The notes under the pieces: model-generated | Told to the model about the DNA's origin: nothing | Seen by the model: the letters and a program-made list of their open reading frames with translations, nothing else | Databases searched by the model: none | Translations under genes and position numbers: made by a program | Assembly: GCA_903854365.1 (NCBI GenBank) | Contig: CAINWE010000095.1 | Location: 1-7,282, forward strand | DNA length: 7,282 bases | Direction: 5' to 3' | From: Oligoflexia bacterium | GTDB taxonomy: Bacteria > Bdellovibrionota > UBA1018 | Part shown: positions 1 through 5,890 of the stretch, piece by piece | How the letters are laid out: every line of letters starts with the position of its first letter | Position numbering within the stretch: position 1 is the stretch's first letter

Positions 1-1
1 C

Positions 2-613
2 AAGGAGAAAGAAGATCAGCGAGTTCTGCAAGCCTACATGGCCGAGCTCAGAACGCTGAATGAAAAACTGGAACTCCTCTCGACTACCGACGAGCTCACG
101 CAGCTGAACAATATCCGACGGTTTAGGGCTCGAATCAAAGAGGAATCGGATCGCGCTACTCGATCCTCGAGTCCCTATGCCGTAGTCCTTTTTGACGTAG
201 ACAACTTCAAACATTACAATGACAGCCACGGCCATCCAGCGGGTGACCAACTCTTGAGAACTCTTGGAAAACTGCTCAAAGACCATGGGCGAAGCACGGA
301 CTTCCACGCTCGCTACGGGGGCGAAGAGTTTATTATCCTCTGTCCAGAGGTGGGAGACGAAGGGGGCATGGCTACGGCCGAGCGCTATCGAAAACTCATC
401 GAAAACCACCCTTTTCAATTCGCAACCGAACAACCTCTTGGAAAAGTCAGCGTAAGCGTGGGAGTCGCCAGCTTTCCAGAAGCCGGAAAAACCCCAGAAG
501 AAGTCATCAAGGCTGCCGATCAAGCACTTTACTATTCAAAGAAACAAGGACGGAACCGCAGTAGCTCTTTCCTCAAACTGCCCAAATCCGCTCCATCAGA
601 CTCCCCTACTTAA
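2..613 (+). CDS. Diguanylate cyclase, C-terminal GGDEF domain (5' end outside the window)
   Basis: This is the C-terminal part of a GGDEF-domain protein, which would make the second messenger cyclic di-GMP from two GTP. The frame is open from base 2, so the gene begins upstream; the ATG at 38 is only an internal Met. The first ~20 residues are charged and heptad-like (LRTLNEKLELL), typical of the coiled linker before a GGDEF domain. Next comes the usual domain entry TDELTQLNN, the metal-binding stretch VVLFDVDNFKHYND, and the active-site motif GGEEF at 317-331, an active variant of GGDEF. RSTD lies exactly five residues before GGEEF and matches the RxxD inhibitory I-site, so product feedback inhibition is expected. 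The domain ends normally (ADQALYYSKKQGRNR) and is followed by a short Ser/Pro-rich tail. The sensory or receiver part is not visible, so the input signal is unknown. The 3' end overlaps the convergent gene by 8 bp. Confidence 0.95.
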   Translation, partial: KEKEDQRVLQAYMAELRTLNEKLELLSTTDELTQLNNIRRFRARIKEESDRATRSSSPYAVVLFDVDNFKHYNDSHGHPAGDQLLRTLGKLLKDHGRSTDFHARYGGEEFIILCPEVGDEGGMATAERYRKLIENHPFQFATEQPLGKVSVSVGVASFPEAGKTPEEVIKAADQALYYSKKQGRNRSSSFLKLPKSAPSDSPT

Positions 614-1865
614 GCGCCGAAGAAAGAACGTCCAAACTCCCATCCAGCTTTGCAGGGGTCTTTAACTGAAGAATATGCGCTAAAAACGGAAAAACGTTCA
701 CATTCCGAAACGGCTTGATCTGAAAATGCGACTTGATCTGAGGACCTGAAGCATAAAAAATCGCCCGCATCGTCAAGGTGCTTTGAGGATCATACCCATG
801 GGCGCCGGCTTCAAATTTTGCGCTCTGACGGCTTTTGGCCAGAGAATAGGGAGCTTCGGGAACAATGACGAGATCACCCGCGCGAGGGGTTTTTGCCAAA
901 TGGTACTCTGGAGGCAAATCTGCTCTCTGGTAAACCTTAAAATGATTTTCAGCCTTTTTCAGCTGGGAATAAATCCGGAGAGCTTCTGTTGAGCTCTTTG
1001 CATAGACCATCATCTGCGGGCCATCACCCACTAGCCTAGCATCGCCTACCTGCACCAAATCTTCAACATAGATCACCTTAGACGGATCTAATGCCTGCAT
1101 TCCATGATCCGACACAAGAACTAAATAAACAGGCAAAGCCAAGGTTTTTAAGTCGCGATAAAAATCACCCAAAACCCGATCGAGCTTCAAAACTGCATTT
1201 TTAGTCTGTTCCGAATTCGGCCCAAATGCATGCCCTGCAGTATCTACATGATGAAAATAAATAGAAATCAGATGCGGTCGTTTGTCCTCAGGGAGTTTCA
1301 ACCACTGAACGACTTGTTTAGTTTGGACTTCAGGCTCTGTCGCCTTATTGAAGTCATAAAAGTAGGTCGGCCGCACGCCGCCAATCGCCGCTTCGCTACC
1401 CGGCCAAAAATAGGTCGCTGAAAGCATCCCTTGTTTTTCAGCAGTAACCCAAATCGGCTCACCCCCGTACCAGGTCGCATCCGTAACATTGGCTCGATTC
1501 GACAACGAATACATTTCTTTTCGCTCTGGATCAAAAAACGAATTCGCAACAATGCCATGATTCTCAGCATAGAGACCAGTGATAATACTCAAATGATTTG
1601 TAAAGGTCTTCGACGGATAAACTGGAATCATGTTTTCAGCGGCGACTCCCTCTTGTCGAAATTCTTTCAAAAACGGAGGTGAGTACAAGTCCACGTAGTC
1701 CGACCGAAACCCGTCCAAGGACACTAGAACCACGTACGGTTTTGCTAAAGTCTCAGTACTATTGGCCTGATCTGTCTTGATTTGCAGGACTGCCGACTGA
1801 CAACCCGCAATCATCCCCACCCAGAACAAAACAAAGAATCGCATCCTACTCGTTTTTTTTGCCAA
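606..1865 (-). CDS. Lipoprotein phosphodiesterase/nucleotide pyrophosphatase family (NPP, alkaline phosphatase superfamily)
   Basis: This 419-residue exported enzyme belongs to the type I phosphodiesterase/nucleotide pyrophosphatase family, two-zinc hydrolases of phosphodiester or phosphomonoester bonds. The N-terminus has basic residues, a hydrophobic segment and a lipobox IAGC with Cys22, so it should be a membrane-anchored lipoprotein. All catalytic landmarks are visible: Asp51 (SLDGFRSD), nucleophile Thr87 with Asn90 (PSKTFTNH), Asp208 and His212 (HHVDTAGH), Asp253-His254 (SDHGM), and His356 (GAHGYD). This is the full six-ligand set plus the Thr nucleophile, so the enzyme should be active; its substrate cannot be read from sequence. 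I chose the TTG at 1865: it follows the preceding gene's TAA by one base and has GGGAGAGG four bases upstream. The alternative ATG at 1844 has AGTAGG directly abutting it, too close to serve as a binding site. It is the last gene of the five-gene cluster. No terminator is evident after it. Confidence 0.93.
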   Translation of the reverse strand: MAKKTSRMRFFVLFWVGMIAGCQSAVLQIKTDQANSTETLAKPYVVLVSLDGFRSDYVDLYSPPFLKEFRQEGVAAENMIPVYPSKTFTNHLSIITGLYAENHGIVANSFFDPERKEMYSLSNRANVTDATWYGGEPIWVTAEKQGMLSATYFWPGSEAAIGGVRPTYFYDFNKATEPEVQTKQVVQWLKLPEDKRPHLISIYFHHVDTAGHAFGPNSEQTKNAVLKLDRVLGDFYRDLKTLALPVYLVLVSDHGMQALDPSKVIYVEDLVQVGDARLVGDGPQMMVYAKSSTEALRIYSQLKKAENHFKVYQRADLPPEYHLAKTPRAGDLVIVPEAPYSLAKSRQSAKFEAGAHGYDPQSTLTMRAIFYASGPQIKSHFQIKPFRNVNVFPFLAHILQLKTPAKLDGSLDVLSSALK

Positions 1866-1866
1866 T

Positions 1867-2814
1867 TTACCTCTCCCAACGATGCTGAAAATTCAAAGCC
1901 AGCACCCGATTTAAATTAGTATTGATAGCGTACCCTAGCAAGGTTTGATCTGTATAAGAAAGCATTATGGTCTCTGTATTACCCACCATGTAACTCAGAT
2001 CTAAGCCAGTGTCACAGTTCGAGATCCAACGCGCCGACTCCTGAATCCCCGAGAACGCCTGCCCCTTAGGCATTTGATCGATCCGCGGCTGCAACCGTAA
2101 ACCTACACGTAATGCACCCCCCCCAGGACTCCAACCCAGGCCTAGTCCTGCGCTTGCACCCACTCCCGGAACGACAGTCTCAGATGCGAGTCCATTTTCA
2201 ATCCTTCTTGGCAAAGAATAATGAAATTCTCCTAGAACAAAGGCATCTAACGAGTTCCAGCGCTTGAGAAAAATACCCCCAAATCCAACCGAATAAAATC
2301 CCAGTCCGGTAACCTCAGCGGCTGTATCCTGCTTTTCGTATTTTGAACGACCGGTGGGAAAACTCACCACCGAAAAAAGAAACCCTTGAGGCCGCCATAC
2401 CGAGTAACTCCAATTGGGGAGAACCTCGTAGCCCAAGCTCAGGCGCACATCGCCTAATCCAAATCTAAAATCTGGATTGGAGCTCAATCCCACCGAGCGC
2501 CCCACCCAAGCGACACTCGCTCCGACCTGCCATCGATCCGTCACCAGGGTTGCGGCATCCATCCTCAACTGACTGGTAAAATCGGTGGTCGCTGGATTTC
2601 TGAAATATACTTGCTCATCCGAAGCTTGAGCGACTGCGTCGACCCCTGAAACGCCTACATTCAATTGAGCCTCATCATCGCTGAGAATCAGAAAAGGTGC
2701 CGCCGCACTTCGTGCGCAGCAAGCTGCACCCCAGGCCAAGCCAGGCCTCACAGCCCAGATCAACCCCATCAAACCCACACACAGTTCAAATGACAATCTG
2801 ATCGTAAACTTCAT
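1867..2814 (-). CDS. Exported protein, probable outer-membrane beta-barrel with a Cys-Cys motif at the mature N-terminus
   Basis: I do not recognise a characterised family. From the ATG at 2814 the product is 315 residues. It starts with a signal peptide (MKFTIRLS, then a hydrophobic stretch to about residue 22), probably cleaved near residue 29. The sequence ACCARSAAAP with Cys32-Cys33 follows, then LILSDDEAQL. The rest is a run of alternating hydrophobic/polar, Gly- and aromatic-rich strands ending NFQHRWER, as expected for an outer-membrane beta-barrel of about 12-14 strands, although the last residue is Arg rather than Phe or Tyr. The frame stays open to an ATG at 2889, but the extra 25 residues are basic and aromatic, precede the signal peptide and lie wholly inside the upstream gene, so I reject that start. 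Using 2814, the gene overlaps the upstream gene by 29 bp and has only a weak AAGAAAG six bases before the start, consistent with translational coupling. A metal or redox role is inferred from the neighbours and the Cys pair. Confidence 0.8.
   Translation of the reverse strand: MKFTIRLSFELCVGLMGLIWAVRPGLAWGAACCARSAAAPFLILSDDEAQLNVGVSGVDAVAQASDEQVYFRNPATTDFTSQLRMDAATLVTDRWQVGASVAWVGRSVGLSSNPDFRFGLGDVRLSLGYEVLPNWSYSVWRPQGFLFSVVSFPTGRSKYEKQDTAAEVTGLGFYSVGFGGIFLKRWNSLDAFVLGEFHYSLPRRIENGLASETVVPGVGASAGLGLGWSPGGGALRVGLRLQPRIDQMPKGQAFSGIQESARWISNCDTGLDLSYMVGNTETIMLSYTDQTLLGYAINTNLNRVLALNFQHRWER
1870..1877 (-). promoter_or_regulatory. Ribosome binding site that fixes the TTG start of the NPP lipoprotein
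   Basis: On the minus strand GGGAGAGG lies four bases before TTG 1865. It sits inside the last codons of the upstream barrel gene (Trp-Glu-Arg-stop), whose TAA is separated from the TTG by a single A. The arrangement suggests translational coupling and supports TTG over the internal ATG at 1844. Confidence 0.6.
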
Positions 2815-3364
2815 CAATGACTTTCTTAGTCTGCGAATCCACGAGAAAAATCCTGAAAGTCCACGTTCCAGGTTCGTAAAAAACGACATCCATCAACTCG
2901 TAGAAAAACCCTAGCTCATCTTCACGACGACTCGACAGGTCGACCAAAACAAAACACCCAGCGCACGTCCCCGATGGGGGCTTCAACGAAACCTTCAGTA
3001 ATGCACTTTGACTCGGCAGCTCTAGTGAGCTTGTATCCCACCCGCCCGGTTGCCCGACCTTAGACCACAAGCGAAGGACCACACGAGCAGACTCTTCGCT
3101 CAAAACAGGGTTTTCCAGAAAACTCAGCTCGGCCGTGACACCCAATGTCTTCAGGTCAACCCCTCGATTCGGATGCCGTGAAGAAGGCGCCTCAGAGAAC
3201 GTTGAGTCCGCGGTGCATTTCTTTTCGCTCGAAGAAACGAGTACCTGGGCAGACTTTTCTTGAGACGCGACGCGAGACAAAGGGGAGCAAGCCACCTGAA
3301 TCAAGACGCTCACCCACCCTACCCCTACTAATAAAAACATGACTTTTCGGTAAAATTTCCACAT
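2786..3364 (-). CDS. Probable lipoprotein with a YtkA/FixH-like beta domain carrying CxxC
   Basis: The product has 192 residues. A basic N-terminus and a hydrophobic stretch end at IQVAC with Cys26. This is close to a lipobox but has Gln at -3, so lipidation is likely rather than certain. A low-complexity Ser/Lys linker with Cys50 follows to about residue 65. Residues ~75-190 look like the small beta-sandwich of YtkA/FixH-type proteins, ending with the family-like EPGTWTFRIFLVD. Where the upstream neighbour has MPSMGGHG, this protein has PSGTCAGC (Cys134 and Cys137), which could bind metal or form a disulfide. The ATG at 3364 is one base after the upstream TAA (TAAAATG), a classic coupled start; an internal Met at 3340 would shorten the basic n-region. 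The 3' end overlaps the next gene's start by 29 bp. The domain assignment rests on pattern similarity, mostly to the neighbouring protein, and is moderate in confidence. Confidence 0.75.
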   Translation of the reverse strand: MWKFYRKVMFLLVGVGWVSVLIQVACSPLSRVASQEKSAQVLVSSSEKKCTADSTFSEAPSSRHPNRGVDLKTLGVTAELSFLENPVLSEESARVVLRLWSKVGQPGGWDTSSLELPSQSALLKVSLKPPSGTCAGCFVLVDLSSRREDELGFFYELMDVVFYEPGTWTFRIFLVDSQTKKVIDEVYDQIVI

Positions 3365-3365
3365 T

Positions 3366-3836
3366 TTATTTTCCGGCTTTCAACTCATAATCCCAAAAAG
3401 CCTGATCCAACTCCCGGTCCCGCTTTTTGAACCTAAATCGAAAGCGCCATTCACCAGGCATACTCAGAAAAACTTCACGAATCCGAAATGAGGCACCTTC
3501 GCGCACGACTTGGGTGGGCTCGGTACCGTGGCCGCCCATCGATGGCATCGTCGGCTTCACAAACAGTTCCAAATCCGAAGGAATTTCCGCCTGAGCTTGA
3601 TCGAGAGGTTTCAGCTCAAGCATCAGTTCAGCTGCATCTTTGGCAGTCATCATCTCAACGGAATGAGGAGGCTTGACCCAAGAAATCGAACCACAAAGTC
3701 TGAGTTTCTTAAAATTCAAATCACAATTGATTCTCTTTGCTCCGACTCTGGGTGCTTCAATCTGCCCAGCCCACGTCGAACACTCGCTCATCCAAAGACT
3801 CAGTAATACAACTGTCCATACGTTCACTTTCAGCAT
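3366..3836 (-). CDS. Small exported YtkA/FixH-like protein with a Met/His (MPxMxxHG) motif
   Basis: The product has 156 residues from the ATG at 3836, with a signal peptide (MLKVNVWTVVLLSLW) probably cleaved near STWAG. The mature part contains Cys38 and Cys48, then a beta-rich domain with the hallmark KPTMPSMGGHG (Met97, Met100, His103) and VFLSMPGEWRFRFRF at about 123-136. In YtkA-like and FixH-like proteins this pairing of an MPxMxHG loop with an F-x-MPGEW strand is typical. The Met and His side chains are commonly thought to bind copper, but metal binding here is inference. The ATG at 3848 would add four residues and has no ribosome binding site, whereas 3836 has GGGAAGG three to four bases upstream. 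The gene starts 22 bp after the redoxin stop, and one base separates its stop from the next start. A function in envelope metal delivery or oxidase assembly is plausible but unproven. Confidence 0.85.
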   Translation of the reverse strand: MLKVNVWTVVLLSLWMSECSTWAGQIEAPRVGAKRINCDLNFKKLRLCGSISWVKPPHSVEMMTAKDAAELMLELKPLDQAQAEIPSDLELFVKPTMPSMGGHGTEPTQVVREGASFRIREVFLSMPGEWRFRFRFKKRDRELDQAFWDYELKAGK

Positions 3837-3858
3837 CGCCCTTCCCATTTTTGCACGA

Positions 3859-4449
3859 CTACGGTCGCTGAATTTGACAACCTAAAACACGAACACTTTT
3901 CTCCTTCGGAGGTCGCCCCTCGACAATTTCATTCAGAGCTTCCCTCAAAAATGGCCGTGTCGCCTTCTCTGCGGACTTACTATTATCCACCCCTCCCTGA
4001 AATAAAACTTCACCCTGAGGGCTCAACACAAAAACATGAGGGGTTTGCACCGCTTCAAACCGATCTGCTAATACGGCTCCGGGGTCTTGGATGACGGGAA
4101 AGGAAAACTGGGCATGAGAAAAAAAGCGCGCTGCCTCTTCTACACTCTCATTCGCATTCGAGTGAAGGCCTAAGACTCGAACTCCTTTAGGACCAAACTC
4201 CTGAGCAAGCTCACTCAGCACACCTTGATGACTCGCCGAACACGGGCACCGAGTCGACAAAAAAACCAAAACAGTGGCACGCGTCGAACCCTCGAGAGAA
4301 TACGTCACATTTTTGCCAGAAACCAAGTCTAACCCTGAAATTTGCTTAGGTAGGTCGGACGCGCAAGCCCAAGCAGCCAAGACTAGCTCCCCCATCAACA
4401 ATAACCCGCATATCCAGGAACCGAACTGCTTCCTTACAAGATCGAACAT
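3859..4449 (-). CDS. Exported thioredoxin-fold redoxin (AhpC/TSA-TlpA-like) with a CPC motif
   Basis: This 196-residue periplasmic thioredoxin-fold protein has a signal peptide (residues 1-30, ending AWACA before SDLP). The fold follows: the first strand and active-site loop VLVFLSTRCPCSASH (Cys68, Cys70), GVRVLGLHSN, FPVIQDPGAVLADRF, and the cis-proline site QTPHVFVL at Thr136-Pro137, then PQGEVLFQGGVDNS. The C-terminus ends LGCQIQRP with Cys191. A closing Gly-Cys-x-Ile motif and a CP-type loop are familiar from a group of redoxin-domain proteins separate from classic WCxxC TlpA. The active-site spacing here is CxC rather than CxxC, so peroxidase, reductase or metal-chaperone (SCO-like) roles are all possible. 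The frame extends to a TTG at 4479, but ATG 4449 has GAGG eight bases upstream and starts just before the signal peptide, so it is preferred. It is the first gene of the minus-strand operon. Confidence 0.88.
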   Translation of the reverse strand: MFDLVRKQFGSWICGLLLMGELVLAAWACASDLPKQISGLDLVSGKNVTYSLEGSTRATVLVFLSTRCPCSASHQGVLSELAQEFGPKGVRVLGLHSNANESVEEAARFFSHAQFSFPVIQDPGAVLADRFEAVQTPHVFVLSPQGEVLFQGGVDNSKSAEKATRPFLREALNEIVEGRPPKEKSVRVLGCQIQRP

Positions 4450-4457
4450 AAAAGCGG

Positions 4458-4461
4458 CCTC
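4458..4461 (-). promoter_or_regulatory. Ribosome binding site for the redoxin gene
   Basis: GAGG on the minus strand lies eight bases before ATG 4449. It supports this start over the upstream in-frame TTG at 4479, which would add ten polar residues ahead of the signal peptide. Confidence 0.5.
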
Positions 4462-4600
4462 GTCGGAGGTTACTCTCAAAGTTTGCGCAACGAGTCAAAT
4501 CAAAACAAGGGAAAACACTGAGCAGGCTTGGCCTTTGCGAAGTTCATTTGAAGGAAAAATGGCAAGTCACAGCTCAGTTCGATTTTTTTTTAAATTTTGA

Positions 4601-4610
4601 TTAAGCTTAA
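4601..4610. repeat. 10-bp perfect palindrome overlapping the alanine racemase leader
   Basis: TTAAGCTTAA reads the same on both strands. It ends at 4610, so its last four bases are shared with the TTAAGG ribosome binding site at 4607-4612. It could be an operator half or simply AT-rich coincidence; nothing else in the window repeats it. Confidence 0.4.
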
Positions 4611-4612
4611 GG
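4607..4612 (+). promoter_or_regulatory. Ribosome binding site for alanine racemase (ATG 4621)
   Basis: TTAAGG lies eight bases before ATG 4621. The ATG at 4615 is in the same frame but is only two bases away, too close. This makes 4621 the best translation start, even though it is not in the frame of the catalytic domain. Confidence 0.55.
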
Positions 4613-4620
4613 TCATGGCA

Positions 4621-5866
4621 ATGAATCGGGCTAAAAAAATTCTCAAAAAACCAACCTCCCAAACTCTGCATTCCTCCCCCAGCACGCGTCTTAAAAGACG
4701 CCAGTCAAAACTACACTTCTTGGATAGAGATCAGTTCCGGGGCACTCCACAAAAACATTCAATCTCTCAGAAAAATTTCAAAGAAAAGCTTCCAACTCGG
4801 AGCTGTTCTCAAAGGCAACGCTTACGGGCACGGACTCCTACAGGTGCTCACTGAAGTTCGATCCCACGTAGACGCCATCTACCTGATCTCGGCCCAAGAT
4901 GCGTTCCAAATCCGAGGTTGGGAACGAGAGCGCGATTGGACTCCATCTCGCCTTATTGTGATCGGAGCTATTTCTCTTGCTGAAGCCCTCCGCTGCGCTC
5001 AAGAAGAAATCGAAGTCGTCATCGGAGGCCTCGAGTGGCAAAACTACTGGAAAACCCTCCAAAGGGAATCTCTCGCCCTCAAGGTTCATGTGCATCTTGA
5101 CACTGGGCTAGCGCGCGAAGGATTCCGTCCGGAGCATCTCCTTCGGGAGCTCGCTTTTTTAAAGCCGGCCCGTAAAACTCTCTCTATCGTCGGTCTTATG
5201 TCACATTTCGCCAATACCGAAGACGTCACGGAACAGTCTTATGCTCTGCGACAACTGGAAGAATTTAAAAATATGGCCGCCCGCCTCAAAAAATTCCTTA
5301 GGCTTCAGCACCCCTTAGAGGAACATCTCAGCGCCAGCGCCGGAGCAATGATTTTACCCGAAGCACGCCTCAGCATTGCCCGGGTCGGAATCTCGCTCTA
5401 CGGCCTTTGGCCGTCTGTTGAAGCTCGAATCTCGTCTAAACTGATTCTAAAAACCTTGCCCGAACTGAAACCCGTACTCTCGTGGAAATGCAAAAGCCAA
5501 GTCGTAAAATGGATTAAGAAGGGAAGTTATGTTGGCTACGGCTGCACGTATCGGTGCACCCAAGATACCCAGATTGCTGTTTTTCCGGTGGGCTATTTTG
5601 ACGGCTATCCGCGAATGGCCTCTGGAAAGGCTCATGTTTTGATCGACCGAAAACGCTGCCCAGTCGTCGGCCGAGTCATGATGAATCACATTATTGTCGA
5701 CGTGACTCAAATCAAAACCAAAACCACGCGACTTGAGGCAATCCTCTTGGGCTCAGACGGTAAGGAGACCATCCCTGCAGAGTCACTTGCGAACTGGGCT
5801 CAAACGATCCATTATGAAATCACAACCCGAATCGGCGCTCATTTACCCCGATTCGTGGTCAAGTAG
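4621..5866 (+). CDS. alr: Alanine racemase, with an apparent +1 frameshift near the start
   Basis: Alanine racemase is a PLP enzyme that converts L-alanine to D-alanine for peptidoglycan. The catalytic body is intact in the frame ending at 5866: SWIEISSGALHKNI (from 4718), the PLP-lysine motif LKGNAYGHG with Lys at 4811-4813, HLDTGLAREGF, RVGISLYGLWPS, VGYGCTY with the second catalytic base Tyr at 5537-5539, FPVGYFDGYPR, MMNHIIVDVT and the closing YEITTRIGAHLPRFV. From Trp at 4721 to the end is 381 residues, normal for the family. Upstream, this frame reaches a TGA at 4622 with no ATG, GTG or TTG in between; the first such codon, GTG 4844, lies after the PLP lysine and cannot be the true start. 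ATG 4621 has a good ribosome binding site but is one frame away, so one base must be skipped or absent between 4621 and about 4720. That stretch has A7 (4633-4639), A6 (4645-4650) and C5 (4676-4680) runs. Sequencing error, recent mutation, or slippage are all possible. Confidence 0.9.
4633..4650 (+). other. A7 and A6 homopolymer tracts, candidate frameshift site in alr
   Basis: A7 at 4633-4639 and A6 at 4645-4650 are separated by TTCTC, just 12 bases after the ATG. Removing one A from either run joins ATG 4621 to the racemase frame; the A7 case gives MNRAKKFSKNQPPKL leading into the racemase. Adenine runs are the commonest sites for polymerase slippage and for homopolymer errors in sequencing. 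Confidence 0.5.
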
Positions 5867-5890
5867 GAAACGGCCTTCGAAAGATTTTAC

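Larger units (their letters stand above)
4450..4620. other. Divergent intergenic region between the redoxin operon and alanine racemase
   Basis: These 171 bases must contain the promoters for both the minus-strand operon and the racemase. Visible elements are the palindrome TTGCGCAA at 4483-4490, a T9 tract at 4583-4591 followed by AAATTTT, and the 10-bp palindrome TTAAGCTTAA at 4601-4610, which touches the racemase ribosome binding site. On the minus strand TTGACT (4493-4498) is a good -35-like hexamer, but the hexamer 17 bp downstream (GAGTAA) is a poor -10. No sigma-70 promoter is convincing on either strand, and no gene is seen here. Confidence 0.5.

Noticed and set aside
1298..1570. Minus-strand 90-codon frame inside the NPP gene
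   Set aside because: It is out of frame with the strongly supported NPP enzyme and has no ribosome binding site or family character.
4470..4498. Sigma-70 promoter for the redoxin operon (TTGACT, 17 bp, GAGTAA)
   Set aside because: The -35 is good, but the -10 matches the consensus at only two of six positions.
4274..4600. Plus-strand frame of 108 codons across the redoxin N-terminus and the intergenic region
   Set aside because: Most of it is antisense to the redoxin signal peptide and first strands; its tail is a shadow in AT-rich leader DNA.
4597..4854. 85-codon plus-strand frame as a separate leader gene
   Set aside because: After the first few codons its translation is basic and low in protein-like character, and it overlaps conserved racemase sequence in the other frame. 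Only its ATG 4621 and ribosome binding site matter.
4838..5095. Minus-strand frame opposite alr
   Set aside because: It is antisense to conserved racemase codons and has no credible support.
4844..5866. Alanine racemase starting at GTG 4844
   Set aside because: It would omit the PLP lysine (KGNAYGHG at 4811-4834) and the first strand WIEI, which are clearly encoded in the same frame upstream.
5867..5890. Terminator between alr and the Fur-family gene
   Set aside because: There are TTTT and TTTTT runs nearby, but no stem longer than about four base pairs precedes them.
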